From a virus: 26,892 nucleotides of DNA. Made by a program: the position numbers and the translations under genes. The stretch lies in the IMG/VR virus record IMGVR_UViG_3300010354_000518, positions 1-26,892 of that record; one strand, 5' to 3'. Of the stretch, positions 20,917-26,892 are shown piece by piece (within the stretch, counting starts at the first letter, position 1; each line of letters begins with the position of its first letter). The notes below the pieces were generated by a model that did no database searches, was not told where the DNA came from, and worked only from the letters and a program-made list of their open reading frames with translations.

Positions 20917-22630
20917 GATCAGCATCACATATGACGCGCGCACTGGCCGTTTCATCATCGCGACTCCTCCGTGGCTTGTTGATAAGGTTCGTCAAGTTCC
21001 TAATCGTCGTTGGGATCCTCGTCGTAGAGTGTGGACGGCTCCTGCTCTTCGTGCTAACAGCGAGTACCTCCTTAATTCTTTTCCTGTGGACGTATTCAGC
21101 CCTGAAGCTCATGAGGCTGCGCGAACGTCTATGGAGCGAACTCGTGCGCGATCGGTAGCGAAATTCCCGTCGGTCTACCGGTTCAAGACGGAGCCACGCC
21201 CGTACCAATTGAAGGCACTCGATCATGCGTGGGGCAAGTCTGCGTACGCTTTCTACATGGACATGGGCACCGGCAAGACCAAGACATCACTGGACCTGTT
21301 CTGCGGGTATTACCAGGATGCCAAGGTCGAGCGGGTTCTGGTGGTGACCAAGTTCAGCACGCGAAAGAACTGGGAGCGCGAGATCGGCATCCACTGTCCG
21401 GTGGAGACCGACGTGATGATCCTGGACACTGGCAAGCCGAAGGTGTTCGATGAGTGGAACTCGAAGGTCGATGGGCGGCTGAAATTCCTGATCGTCGGCA
21501 CCGAGTCGCTTGCTGCGGGTAACGCGATCCACCTCGCTCGGAAGTTCGTGGACACGAGCATCCGGGTTGGCATGATCGTGGACGAGGCCCATATGATCAA
21601 GAATCACGGCGCGATCCGCAGTAAGAACTGCGTGAGCCTGGGCAAGTCGGCGGCGTACAAGGTCGTGATGACCGGCACCCCGGTGGCGAATGGCCCGATG
21701 GACGTGTTCATGCAGTTCGAGTTCCTCGACCCGAACATTATCGGGATCGGGGATTTCTACTCGTTCCGTAACCGTTACGCGATCATGGGCGGGTACGAAG
21801 AGAAACAGATCGTCGGGTACCAGAACCTTGAGGAGCTTATCGAGCTTATCAGTCCTTTCGTGTATCAGGTGCGCAAGTCGGAAGTCCTGACCGAACTGCC
21901 GCCGAAGGTATACGAGATTCGTGAAGTGCAGTTAACAGATGAACAAAGACGACTATATCGAGACATTGCTAAACGTGACCAGACGGTATCTGGAGATAGG
22001 GGAATCACAGTCAAAACGGTCCTCGAACGGATGCTCCGACTCCAGGAGATCAGTGGTGGAATCATCACGTACGAGAGGAATCCCGATCTGTACGATCAAT
22101 CGAAATTTGAGCATTGCCGAATCCCTGGCAAGAATCCTAAAGTAGAGGAATTGCTCGCGATCGCCGAAGAGAACGAGGTCAGCACGATTGTGTGGTGCCG
22201 GTTCCTCGAAGAGATCCACATGGTGTCGGCGGCACTCCGTGAGAAGTACGGCGACCATTCGGTCGTCGAGATTCACGGCGGCGTGAACGAGGCGCAGCGG
22301 GACTACAACGTGCAGAACCTGTTCCAGACGGGCAAAGCGCGATTCCTGGTGGGCAACGCGGCCACCGGCGGTGTGGGCCTGAACATGACGAAGGCCGAAC
22401 TCGTGGTGTACTACTCGAATTCGTTCTCTTTCACCGACCGCGAACAGTCCGAGGATCGGGCGCACCGCATTGGTCAGACCAAGAGTGTGACCTACATCGA
22501 CATCATCGCGGAAGGCACCGTGGATGGCGTGGTGGTGGAGGCGCTCAAGTCCAAGAAAGACGTGTCCGAGTTCGTCCGCACGACCATCAACGACGTAAAC
22601 GATCGCACATTCCTGGGATCGATCACGTAG
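20888..22630 (+). CDS. SNF2-family (SF2) DNA helicase/translocase
   Basis: 580 aa from ATG 20888, which has GAGG about ten bases upstream; an in-frame ATG at 20843 would lie deeper inside the primase gene and adds unconserved-looking residues. Residues 9-50 (ISITYDARTGRFIIATPPWL, then RRWDPRRRVWTAP) resemble a HARP-like module of SMARCAL1-type annealing helicases. Then: motif I MGTGKTK (126-132), DEAH box (232-235), motif III MTGTPVANGP, and motifs V-VI with GNAATGGVGLNM and QSEDRAHRIGQ (520-530), the SNF2 hallmark. It would move along dsDNA or remodel forks using ATP. Codon use changes in patches along the gene. It probably takes the place of, or assists, a replicative helicase in this module. 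Confidence 0.88.
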   Translation: MTPNSSQSSKISITYDARTGRFIIATPPWLVDKVRQVPNRRWDPRRRVWTAPALRANSEYLLNSFPVDVFSPEAHEAARTSMERTRARSVAKFPSVYRFKTEPRPYQLKALDHAWGKSAYAFYMDMGTGKTKTSLDLFCGYYQDAKVERVLVVTKFSTRKNWEREIGIHCPVETDVMILDTGKPKVFDEWNSKVDGRLKFLIVGTESLAAGNAIHLARKFVDTSIRVGMIVDEAHMIKNHGAIRSKNCVSLGKSAAYKVVMTGTPVANGPMDVFMQFEFLDPNIIGIGDFYSFRNRYAIMGGYEEKQIVGYQNLEELIELISPFVYQVRKSEVLTELPPKVYEIREVQLTDEQRRLYRDIAKRDQTVSGDRGITVKTVLERMLRLQEISGGIITYERNPDLYDQSKFEHCRIPGKNPKVEELLAIAEENEVSTIVWCRFLEEIHMVSAALREKYGDHSVVEIHGGVNEAQRDYNVQNLFQTGKARFLVGNAATGGVGLNMTKAELVVYYSNSFSFTDREQSEDRAHRIGQTKSVTYIDIIAEGTVDGVVVEALKSKKDVSEFVRTTINDVNDRTFLGSIT

Positions 22631-22632
22631 GT

Positions 22633-22638
22633 TATAAT
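22633..22638 (+). promoter_or_regulatory. Possible -10 element (TATAAT)
   Basis: A perfect TATAAT lies 2 bases after the SNF2 stop and 26 bases before the next ATG. The 17-base-spaced -35 position reads TTCCTG, a poor match, and no TG extension is present, so this is a weak candidate. AGAGGAG (before the ATG at 22665) is a strong ribosome site. Confidence 0.4.
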
Positions 22639-22664
22639 GAGCGCATCAGTTAATAGAGGAGATC

Positions 22665-23006
22665 ATGAGCAGACCTAAAGTCTATGTCACGCACGAAGTG
22701 CCGACAGCCAATTACGCACCCGCCGAGGAATGGGGCGACGTGCAGTTCCTGTCGGTGGCTGAGATTTCGGGCGTACCTAATTCGCTGCACAATCGGAAGC
22801 TCATCGCGGCCATCCGCGACCGCATGAAGGAATTCGACCCGAAGCGCGACTTCATCGCCCCCAGCGGCTCGCCCATCATCACCGGCATCGTGTTCGCGAT
22901 CGCCCGGGAGAAGACCACCGTATTCAACGTACTGAAGTGGAATTCGCGCGACGCCGCGTACACTTGTGCTACCATTGACATTGCGGAGAATGCTCATGTC
23001 TACTGA
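22665..23006 (+). CDS. Conserved phage protein of unknown function, 113 aa
   Basis: Preceded by AGAGGAGATC. The order of blocks (KVYVTHEVPTANYAPAEEWG, DVQFLS, SLHNRKLIAAIRDRMKEFDP, RDFIAPSGSPIITGIVFAIA, TTVFNVLKWNSRDAAY) matches a small alpha/beta protein family common in phage replication regions: a YxxAxxxG start, then FDPxxDxxxxSGSP, then a core strand before WNxRDxxY. No catalytic role is known to me. It overlaps the next gene by 11 bp, so both are likely made together. Confidence 0.65.
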   Translation: MSRPKVYVTHEVPTANYAPAEEWGDVQFLSVAEISGVPNSLHNRKLIAAIRDRMKEFDPKRDFIAPSGSPIITGIVFAIAREKTTVFNVLKWNSRDAAYTCATIDIAENAHVY

Positions 23007-23427
23007 GAACGAATACAGCAAATACGACAGCATGACGTTGGTGCAGATCATCGAATCGATGAGCACCATTCAGAAGGCCAAAGAACGACTAGAGGACGAA
23101 CTGAAGCTGATCAATAAGGAATTCGACTTCCTGCGGATCACAAAGGTGCCCGCCAAGATGGAAGAGGATGGCGTAGACCGCATCACGGTAGCCGGTGTAG
23201 GGCGCGTGTCGCTCACAGCGGATATGCACGTGTCGGTGAAGGCTGACATGAAAGATAAATTCTACGAGTGGCTGCGCGATAACGGGCGCGGCGACTTGCT
23301 GCAAGAGACAGTTAACGCCTCGACGCTGAAAGCAGCGGTCAAGGGCATGTACAAGAACGGTGAAGAGATCCCGGACACGATGCTGAATGTGTCCCCTTTC
23401 ACCCGTGCCTCGATTACGAAGGCATGA
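22996..23427 (+). CDS. Conserved phage protein with coiled-coil start, 143 aa
   Basis: I choose ATG 22996 because GCGGAG stands nine bases upstream; in-frame ATGs at 22990 and 22966 lack this. Residues 8-50 form a charged helix (MTLVQIIESMSTIQKAKERL, then EDELKLINKEFDFL), followed by a beta-rich part (VDRITVAGVGRVSLTADMHV) and a KDKFYEWLRDNGRGDLLQ helix, then VNASTLKAAVKGMYKNGEE and SPFTRASITKA at the end. The V-x-G-V-G-R-V-S-L and N-A-S-T-L-K-A blocks are typical of a phage family often found near SSB and polymerase genes. Function unknown; it may act in DNA metabolism. A strong terminator-like hairpin follows. Confidence 0.65.
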   Translation: MSTENEYSKYDSMTLVQIIESMSTIQKAKERLEDELKLINKEFDFLRITKVPAKMEEDGVDRITVAGVGRVSLTADMHVSVKADMKDKFYEWLRDNGRGDLLQETVNASTLKAAVKGMYKNGEEIPDTMLNVSPFTRASITKA

Positions 23428-23442
23428 CAGAATTCGGCGAGA

Positions 23443-23476
23443 GCCGGATACCCGGCGCACGACGTGCGTCTTTTTT
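23443..23476 (+). terminator. Rho-independent terminator candidate
   Basis: Two adjacent, alternative hairpins: GCCGG (23443-23447)/CCGGC (23452-23456) with a 4-base loop, and CGCAC (23456-23460)/GTGCG (23464-23468) with loop GAC, followed after two bases by TTTTTT (23471-23476). The second with its T-tract has the form of an intrinsic terminator. It lies between the 143-aa and 249-aa genes and could reduce readthrough or switch expression. Confidence 0.65.
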
Positions 23477-23495
23477 AACCAACTGGAGCATATAA

Positions 23496-24245
23496 ATGGC
23501 AAAGACGAATCTGGCAGTCAAGGAAGCTGAACAGTTCGAACTGGTAACCAACGAGGCACCGGACTGGCTCCCGCAGGGCGTGGCACGGGGCGCGGAGAAT
23601 GTCGGCACCGACGACATGATCATCCCCCGGATCGAACTCGTGCAAGCGCTGTCCCCGGCGCGTAATAAGAAGGACGCGGCCTACATCGAGGGCGCGGAAG
23701 AGGGTATGCTCTTCAATAACGTCACGCGCGAACTCTATGGTGAGAACGTGACGGTGATTCCGGTGTATTACACCAAGCAATTCCTGATCTGGAAGGACCG
23801 CAAGCAGGGTGGTGGCGGCAGCAACGGGTTCCGTGGCGCATTCGCGACGCGCGAACTGGCTGAAGCCGAGATCGCCAAGCTCGGCGAGGAAGGCCTGGAG
23901 GCTACCGACACGGCTCAACACTTCGTGCTGGTGCGCAGCGGCGAGGGCTGGACCGAGGCGGTGCTGTCGATGGCCAAGTCCAAGATGAAGGTCAGCAAGC
24001 GCTGGAATTCGCTGATTCGGATGTCGAACACGGATTCTTTCGCGCGGGCTTATAAGCTCTCCTCGGTCACCGAGACCAACGCGCGTAACGAGTCGTACTT
24101 CAATTACAACGTGACCCCGCTGGGCTACGTTGCGAAGGACGTCTACGAGCGTGCCGAGAAGCTGTACGAGACGATTCGTGCCGGTGGCGTGAAGGTCAGC
24201 AATGACTACGACTCCGAGCCTGTCGCCGCAGATAGCGAGTATTGA
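23496..24245 (+). CDS. Conserved phage replication-region protein, 249 aa
   Basis: ATG preceded by TGGAGCATATAA. The pattern DDMIIPRIELVQALSPARNK, then EGAEEGMLFNNVTRELYGEN, then VTVIPVYYTKQFLIWKDRK is typical of a widespread phage protein found beside ssDNA-binding proteins and polymerases. Residues about 95-150 include a Gly-rich loop and a charged helix, and the C-terminal part (VLSMAKSKMKVSKRWNSLIR, then YFNYNVTPLGYVAKDVYERA) is conserved. The acidic C-terminus (DYDSEPVAADSEY) recalls the tails of ssDNA-binding proteins. A ssDNA-binding or recombination-helper role is possible; I do not recognise any catalytic residues. Confidence 0.6.
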   Translation: MAKTNLAVKEAEQFELVTNEAPDWLPQGVARGAENVGTDDMIIPRIELVQALSPARNKKDAAYIEGAEEGMLFNNVTRELYGENVTVIPVYYTKQFLIWKDRKQGGGGSNGFRGAFATRELAEAEIAKLGEEGLEATDTAQHFVLVRSGEGWTEAVLSMAKSKMKVSKRWNSLIRMSNTDSFARAYKLSSVTETNARNESYFNYNVTPLGYVAKDVYERAEKLYETIRAGGVKVSNDYDSEPVAADSEY

Positions 24246-24253
24246 TGTGACCT

Positions 24254-24282
24254 GGGGCTGCGCTGAGAGGCGTGGCCCCTCT
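24254..24282 (+). promoter_or_regulatory. Two mutually exclusive short hairpins in leader
   Basis: GGGGC (24254-24258) can pair with GCCCC (24275-24279); AGAGG (24266-24270) can pair with CCTCT (24278-24282). The pairings share two bases, so only one can form. They sit just before the GGAG ribosome site of the following gene, which could make them a simple translational switch; no T-tract is present. Confidence 0.3.
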
Positions 24283-24295
24283 ACTGGAGACCGAA

Positions 24296-24634
24296 ATGGC
24301 TACCAAAAAGAGCGCGACCACCGAGCCGCACGACGATTTCAAGACGATGCCGACCACGATGCCTACCGAGGAGCTTGAGGCGAAGCCCGAGCCTATCCCG
24401 GTCGCACCCGCCCCGGCACCCGCCCCTGCGCCTACTGGGTACCGCGATTTGTCCAGCGACGAGGCTCGTCGCGTGGCGAAGGTTAAGGCAGATTTCAGCG
24501 ACCTCATCGGCTACATCAACGCGCTGCGTGACTCGGTGCACGACGCCGAAGTGCAGCGCATGTATTCCGTCGCCATCACCAACGCCGAGACTGCCAGCAT
24601 GTGGGCGGTCCGAGCCATCACGCACCGAGGCTGA
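24296..24634 (+). CDS. Acb2/Tad1-like hairpin protein, candidate anti-CBASS sponge
   Basis: 112 aa from ATG 24296, chosen because TGGAG lies seven bases upstream (an earlier in-frame ATG at 24272 falls inside the leader hairpins). Residues 1-47 are a low-complexity linker rich in Thr, Glu, Pro and Ala (VAPAPAPAPAPTG). Residues 49-109 form a two-helix unit: YRDLSSDEARRVAKVKADFS, DLIGYINALRDS, then VQRMYSVAITNAETASMWAV and RAIT. The Y-R-x-L-S-x-x-E start and the S-x-A-x-T-x-x-E-x-A-x-M-W-A-x-x-A-I end match my memory of the Acb2/Tad1 hairpin family, whose members bind cyclic oligonucleotide signals and block CBASS or Thoeris. The function here is inferred; many members of this family are uncharacterised. 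The UvrD gene follows with a 1-bp overlap (TGATG). Confidence 0.55.
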   Translation: MATKKSATTEPHDDFKTMPTTMPTEELEAKPEPIPVAPAPAPAPAPTGYRDLSSDEARRVAKVKADFSDLIGYINALRDSVHDAEVQRMYSVAITNAETASMWAVRAITHRG

Positions 24635-26049
24635 TGAGAGTCGAGGCCATCTACGGGCCTCCCGGCACGGGCAAGACCACGGAGTTACTGCGTCGAGTGA
24701 AGCACACCCGGGACACTGGGGTGCAAGCTGAGCGCATCGCTTTCGTGTCTTTCACCCGTGCTGCGGCGAGCGAGGCGCTGTCGCGTCTAGGCTTGAAGCG
24801 GTCCAATAACGTGAGCACGATCCACGCCATGGCGTTCAGGCATCTCGGCCTGAGGCAGACCCAGGTGGTGGACCACGTGAAGCTCAAAGAGTTCGCTAAA
24901 GCGGTGGGGGTGCCGATCATCGGCAAGTCACCGGAAGATGATGAGGAGCGTGCAGATGGAGACTTCTACCTCGACCTACTCAATTACGCGCGAAGCACGT
25001 TCAGCATACCGGAGGAGGTCTACGACATCTCCGATCGCCCGGGCACGCGAGCAGAGTTCGGGATGTTCGTTCGCGCGTACGCTAATTGGAAACATACATA
25101 CGGATATTACGACTTCACCGACATGCTGGAGAGAGCGGCGAAAGGTGGTATCCGTGCGGATGCCGAAGTCGTATTCGTCGACGAGGCTCAAGACCTATCA
25201 CCTCTTCAGTGGGCTGTTGTCGACAAGATCTGCAAGCGAGCACACGAGGTGCATCTCGCGGGCGACGACGATCAGGCCATCTATACGTGGTCAGGAGCAG
25301 ACCCTCACGGTATGGCACGATTCACGGACCGGCACAAGGGTACTAGCCACGTTCTGTCGCTCTCGCATCGACTTCCTGTTGCAGTCCACGAAAGATCTCA
25401 AGCGCTCATCAATCGAGTCATGCTCCGAGTGGATAAGGAATTCAGTTCCAAAGGACATCTGGGATTGGTCCGCCTACACGGTTCGATCAACTCGGTGGAT
25501 ATCCGGCACGGGCAAGATACGCTACTTCTGGGACGGACGCATTCGGTCCTGCGCGAAGTTGAGCAATTGCTCATCGAAAGGCGCATTCCGTATTCCCGCG
25601 AATCCGGTCGCCCCGGTATGTACCAGAACAAGTACGCCGCCGGAGTCCGCGCCTTTAATAAGCTCAAGCGCGGGGGCCACATTACAGACGGAGAGCGTAA
25701 CGCTATTTACAACATTGCCACTGCCGACGCACTTAAACGAATGGACGACGGTGACTACAAGTTCCTCGTCGATCGGCCCTTCTACGTCTGCCTCAACGTC
25801 CCCGCCCGGGCCGTTGACTTTTACGCGGATGCTGACCTTGATGCGGAACCTACTATTCGTCTTTCTACTATCCATGCTTCTAAGGGTCATGAAGCGGAGC
25901 AAGTGATTCTGCTCACGGACATGACCACCCGGGTGCAGCAGACGGCAGAGAAAAGCCCGGACGACGAGATCCGGGTCTTTTACGTCGGCATGACACGCAG
26001 CAAGAACATTCTCGACATTGTGGAGGGCCACAACGGATTCAAACTGTAG
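24634..26049 (+). CDS. UvrD/Rep-type superfamily 1 DNA helicase
   Basis: 471 aa from ATG 24634 at a TGATG junction, with GAGG just upstream; the ATG at 24601 would lie wholly inside the previous gene. SF1 motifs in order: Walker [10 protein letters not shown] (8-16), motif Ia [12 protein letters not shown], Walker B VFVDEAQD with DEAQD at 183-187, motif [17 protein letters not shown] (from 210), motif IV-like [16 protein letters not shown], motif [19 protein letters not shown] and motif [19 protein letters not shown]. It is short relative to UvrD (about 720 aa) because the accessory domains are reduced, as in many phage helicases. It would unwind DNA 3'-5' with ATP in replication or recombination. 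A patch near 25850-25900 uses T-ending codons unlike its surroundings. Confidence 0.9.
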   Translation: MRVEAIYGPPGTGKTTELLRRVKHTRDTGVQAERIAFVSFTRAAASEALSRLGLKRSNNVSTIHAMAFRHLGLRQTQVVDHVKLKEFAKAVGVPIIGKSPEDDEERADGDFYLDLLNYARSTFSIPEEVYDISDRPGTRAEFGMFVRAYANWKHTYGYYDFTDMLERAAKGGIRADAEVVFVDEAQDLSPLQWAVVDKICKRAHEVHLAGDDDQAIYTWSGADPHGMARFTDRHKGTSHVLSLSHRLPVAVHERSQALINRVMLRVDKEFSSKGHLGLVRLHGSINSVDIRHGQDTLLLGRTHSVLREVEQLLIERRIPYSRESGRPGMYQNKYAAGVRAFNKLKRGGHITDGERNAIYNIATADALKRMDDGDYKFLVDRPFYVCLNVPARAVDFYADADLDAEPTIRLSTIHASKGHEAEQVILLTDMTTRVQQTAEKSPDDEIRVFYVGMTRSKNILDIVEGHNGFKL

Positions 26050-26052
26050 CGA

Positions 26053-26081
26053 TTGATCGATTATTCCACCCGTGGTATACT
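26053..26081 (+). promoter_or_regulatory. Sigma70-type promoter before SSB-like/polymerase genes
   Basis: TTGATC (26053-26058), a 17-base spacer and TATACT (26076-26081), with TGG immediately upstream of the -10 (extended -10). It begins three bases after the helicase stop. Transcription would start near 26088, giving a leader of about 20 bases with AGAGGA before the ATG at 26109. Confidence 0.7.
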
Positions 26082-26108
26082 TATACCTTCACTGACATAG
26101 AGGACCAA

Positions 26109-26378
26109 ATGAGCAAGCAATACGACAACACCAATTCGGGCATTCTCGCGCGTAACGAGCGCAAGGAGAAGGACACGCACCCGGATTTCACCGGCTCGAT
26201 CAACGTCGGCGGCACCGACTACTGGCTGTCCGCCTGGGTGAACGAGGGTCGCCCCGGCACCAAGTTCGAGGGCCGGAAATACTTCTCGATCAAGGTAAAT
26301 CCGAAGGATCAGGGCGGCTCCTCCCGGCCCGCGCCCCCTAAGGGCGACACGTACGTGGACGAAGACATTCCGTTCTGA
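26109..26378 (+). CDS. Small SSB-like phage protein with acidic tail
   Basis: 89 aa. The blocks [40 protein letters not shown] and [16 protein letters not shown] describe a small beta-barrel-like protein family common in phages and plasmids beside DNA polymerase or SSB genes. After a short Gly/Ser/Pro linker the protein ends in DEDIPF, the same acidic-then-Pro-Phe end used by bacterial SSB to recruit replication proteins. A role in single-stranded DNA binding or partner recruitment is therefore plausible. It is translationally coupled to the polymerase by a TGATG junction and has its own promoter. Confidence 0.6.
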   Translation: MSKQYDNTNSGILARNERKEKDTHPDFTGSINVGGTDYWLSAWVNEGRPGTKFEGRKYFSIKVNPKDQGGSSRPAPPKGDTYVDEDIPF

Positions 26379-26892
26379 TGACTGCCTTTCCCCGCATCGA
26401 CCGCGTGCCCTACGTGGTCATCGACACGGAGACCACCGGGCTGAAGTGGTGGGAGGACCGAGTATTCGGGATTTCCATCGCCCTGCCCAACGGCGACTCC
26501 ATGTACTGGGACATCCGCACCGACCCGCAGGTCATCCAGTGGCTCAGCGATCTGGCCAAGGATGATCGTGTGGGGGTGTGGGTGGGTCATAATCTGAAAT
26601 TCGACTACCATTTCCTGCGCGAGGCCGGATTCGTCATGCCGCCCGACCGCATCGACTGCACGATGATTCGGGGTGCCCTGATCAACGAGCACGAGCCCAC
26701 CTACTCGCTCGACTTCCTGGCTCGCAAGTACGGCAAGCAGCAGAAGGACGAGGAGATTTACGAGGAGATGGCGAAGCTGTTCGGCGGTCGCGCTACCCGA
26801 TCGGCGCAGATGCCGAATATCTCGCGTGCTCCGGTGCACGTGGTGGCGAAATACGCCAAGCAGGACGTGATCGCGACCCGGGCGCTGTACGA
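26378..26892 (+). CDS. Family A DNA polymerase, N-terminal 3'-5' exonuclease part (cut by window end)
   Basis: 171 complete codons are visible; the frame is open to the window end. All three exonuclease motifs of a DnaQ-fold proofreading domain are present: Exo I VIDTETTGL with Asp16 and Glu18, Exo II GHNLKFDYHFL with Asp76, and Exo III YAKQD with Tyr159 and Asp163. The start of the domain close to the N-terminus and the ordering TYSLDFLARKYG, then KYAKQDVIATRALY are typical of phage PolA-type polymerases, whose polymerase domain would follow beyond the window. A free-standing exonuclease cannot be excluded. ATG 26378 overlaps the previous stop by one base. Confidence 0.85.
   Translation, partial: MTAFPRIDRVPYVVIDTETTGLKWWEDRVFGISIALPNGDSMYWDIRTDPQVIQWLSDLAKDDRVGVWVGHNLKFDYHFLREAGFVMPPDRIDCTMIRGALINEHEPTYSLDFLARKYGKQQKDEEIYEEMAKLFGGRATRSAQMPNISRAPVHVVAKYAKQDVIATRALY

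Noticed and set aside
22968-22975. Extended -10-like TGCTACCAT before the 143-aa gene
   Set aside because: No -35 match at the right distance and it lies in coding DNA; expression by coupling to the preceding gene is simpler.

Overview
The window is a piece of a tailed dsDNA bacteriophage (Caudoviricetes). Every gene I accept lies on the + strand, genes are tightly packed with ATGA/TGATG/TAATG junctions, and the content is tail fibres, lysis, neck/tail hub, ejection-type virion proteins and DNA replication. I see no tape measure, sheath, integrase, tRNA or rRNA. A SU10-type adaptor, a hub-like protein and a run of long Ala/Gly-rich ejection-like proteins suggest a podovirus-type short tail. 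GH24 lysozyme, holin and spanin-like genes and sigma70-type promoters suggest a Gram-negative host with fairly high G+C DNA. Terminase, portal and capsid genes are outside the window.

Layout. (1) 1-3924: three tail fibre/spike proteins, the first cut by the window edge. (2) 3935-5969: three small phage proteins, then a lysis cassette of two small membrane proteins, a 3TM-type holin and a GH24 endolysin. (3) A near-consensus promoter (5966-5994) opens the virion block 6024-18868: adaptor, a fibre-like protein, a large hub-like protein, an 80-aa protein, a 1371-aa protein with a huge Gly-Thr repeat, and three ejection/internal virion-type proteins. (4) 18869-19362: a 494-bp non-coding control region packed with inverted repeats and about twelve copies of an 8-bp element GATG(T/G)AAC, ending in a promoter. 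(5) 19363-26892: replication module with an AEP-type primase, SNF2-family helicase, three conserved phage proteins of unknown role, an Acb2/Tad1-like small protein, a UvrD-family helicase, an SSB-like small protein and the 3'-5' exonuclease domain of a family A DNA polymerase cut by the window end.

How it works together (inference): host RNA polymerase appears to read several TTGAnn-N17-TATnnT promoters. The repeat-rich region at 18.9-19.3 kb is the best candidate for a replication origin and/or operator, since it sits just upstream of the primase. The items most worth following are this iteron-like region, the candidate cyclic-nucleotide sponge (24296-24634), and the Gly-Thr repeat in the 1371-aa virion protein. 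All functional calls rest on reading motifs by eye; no database search was possible.
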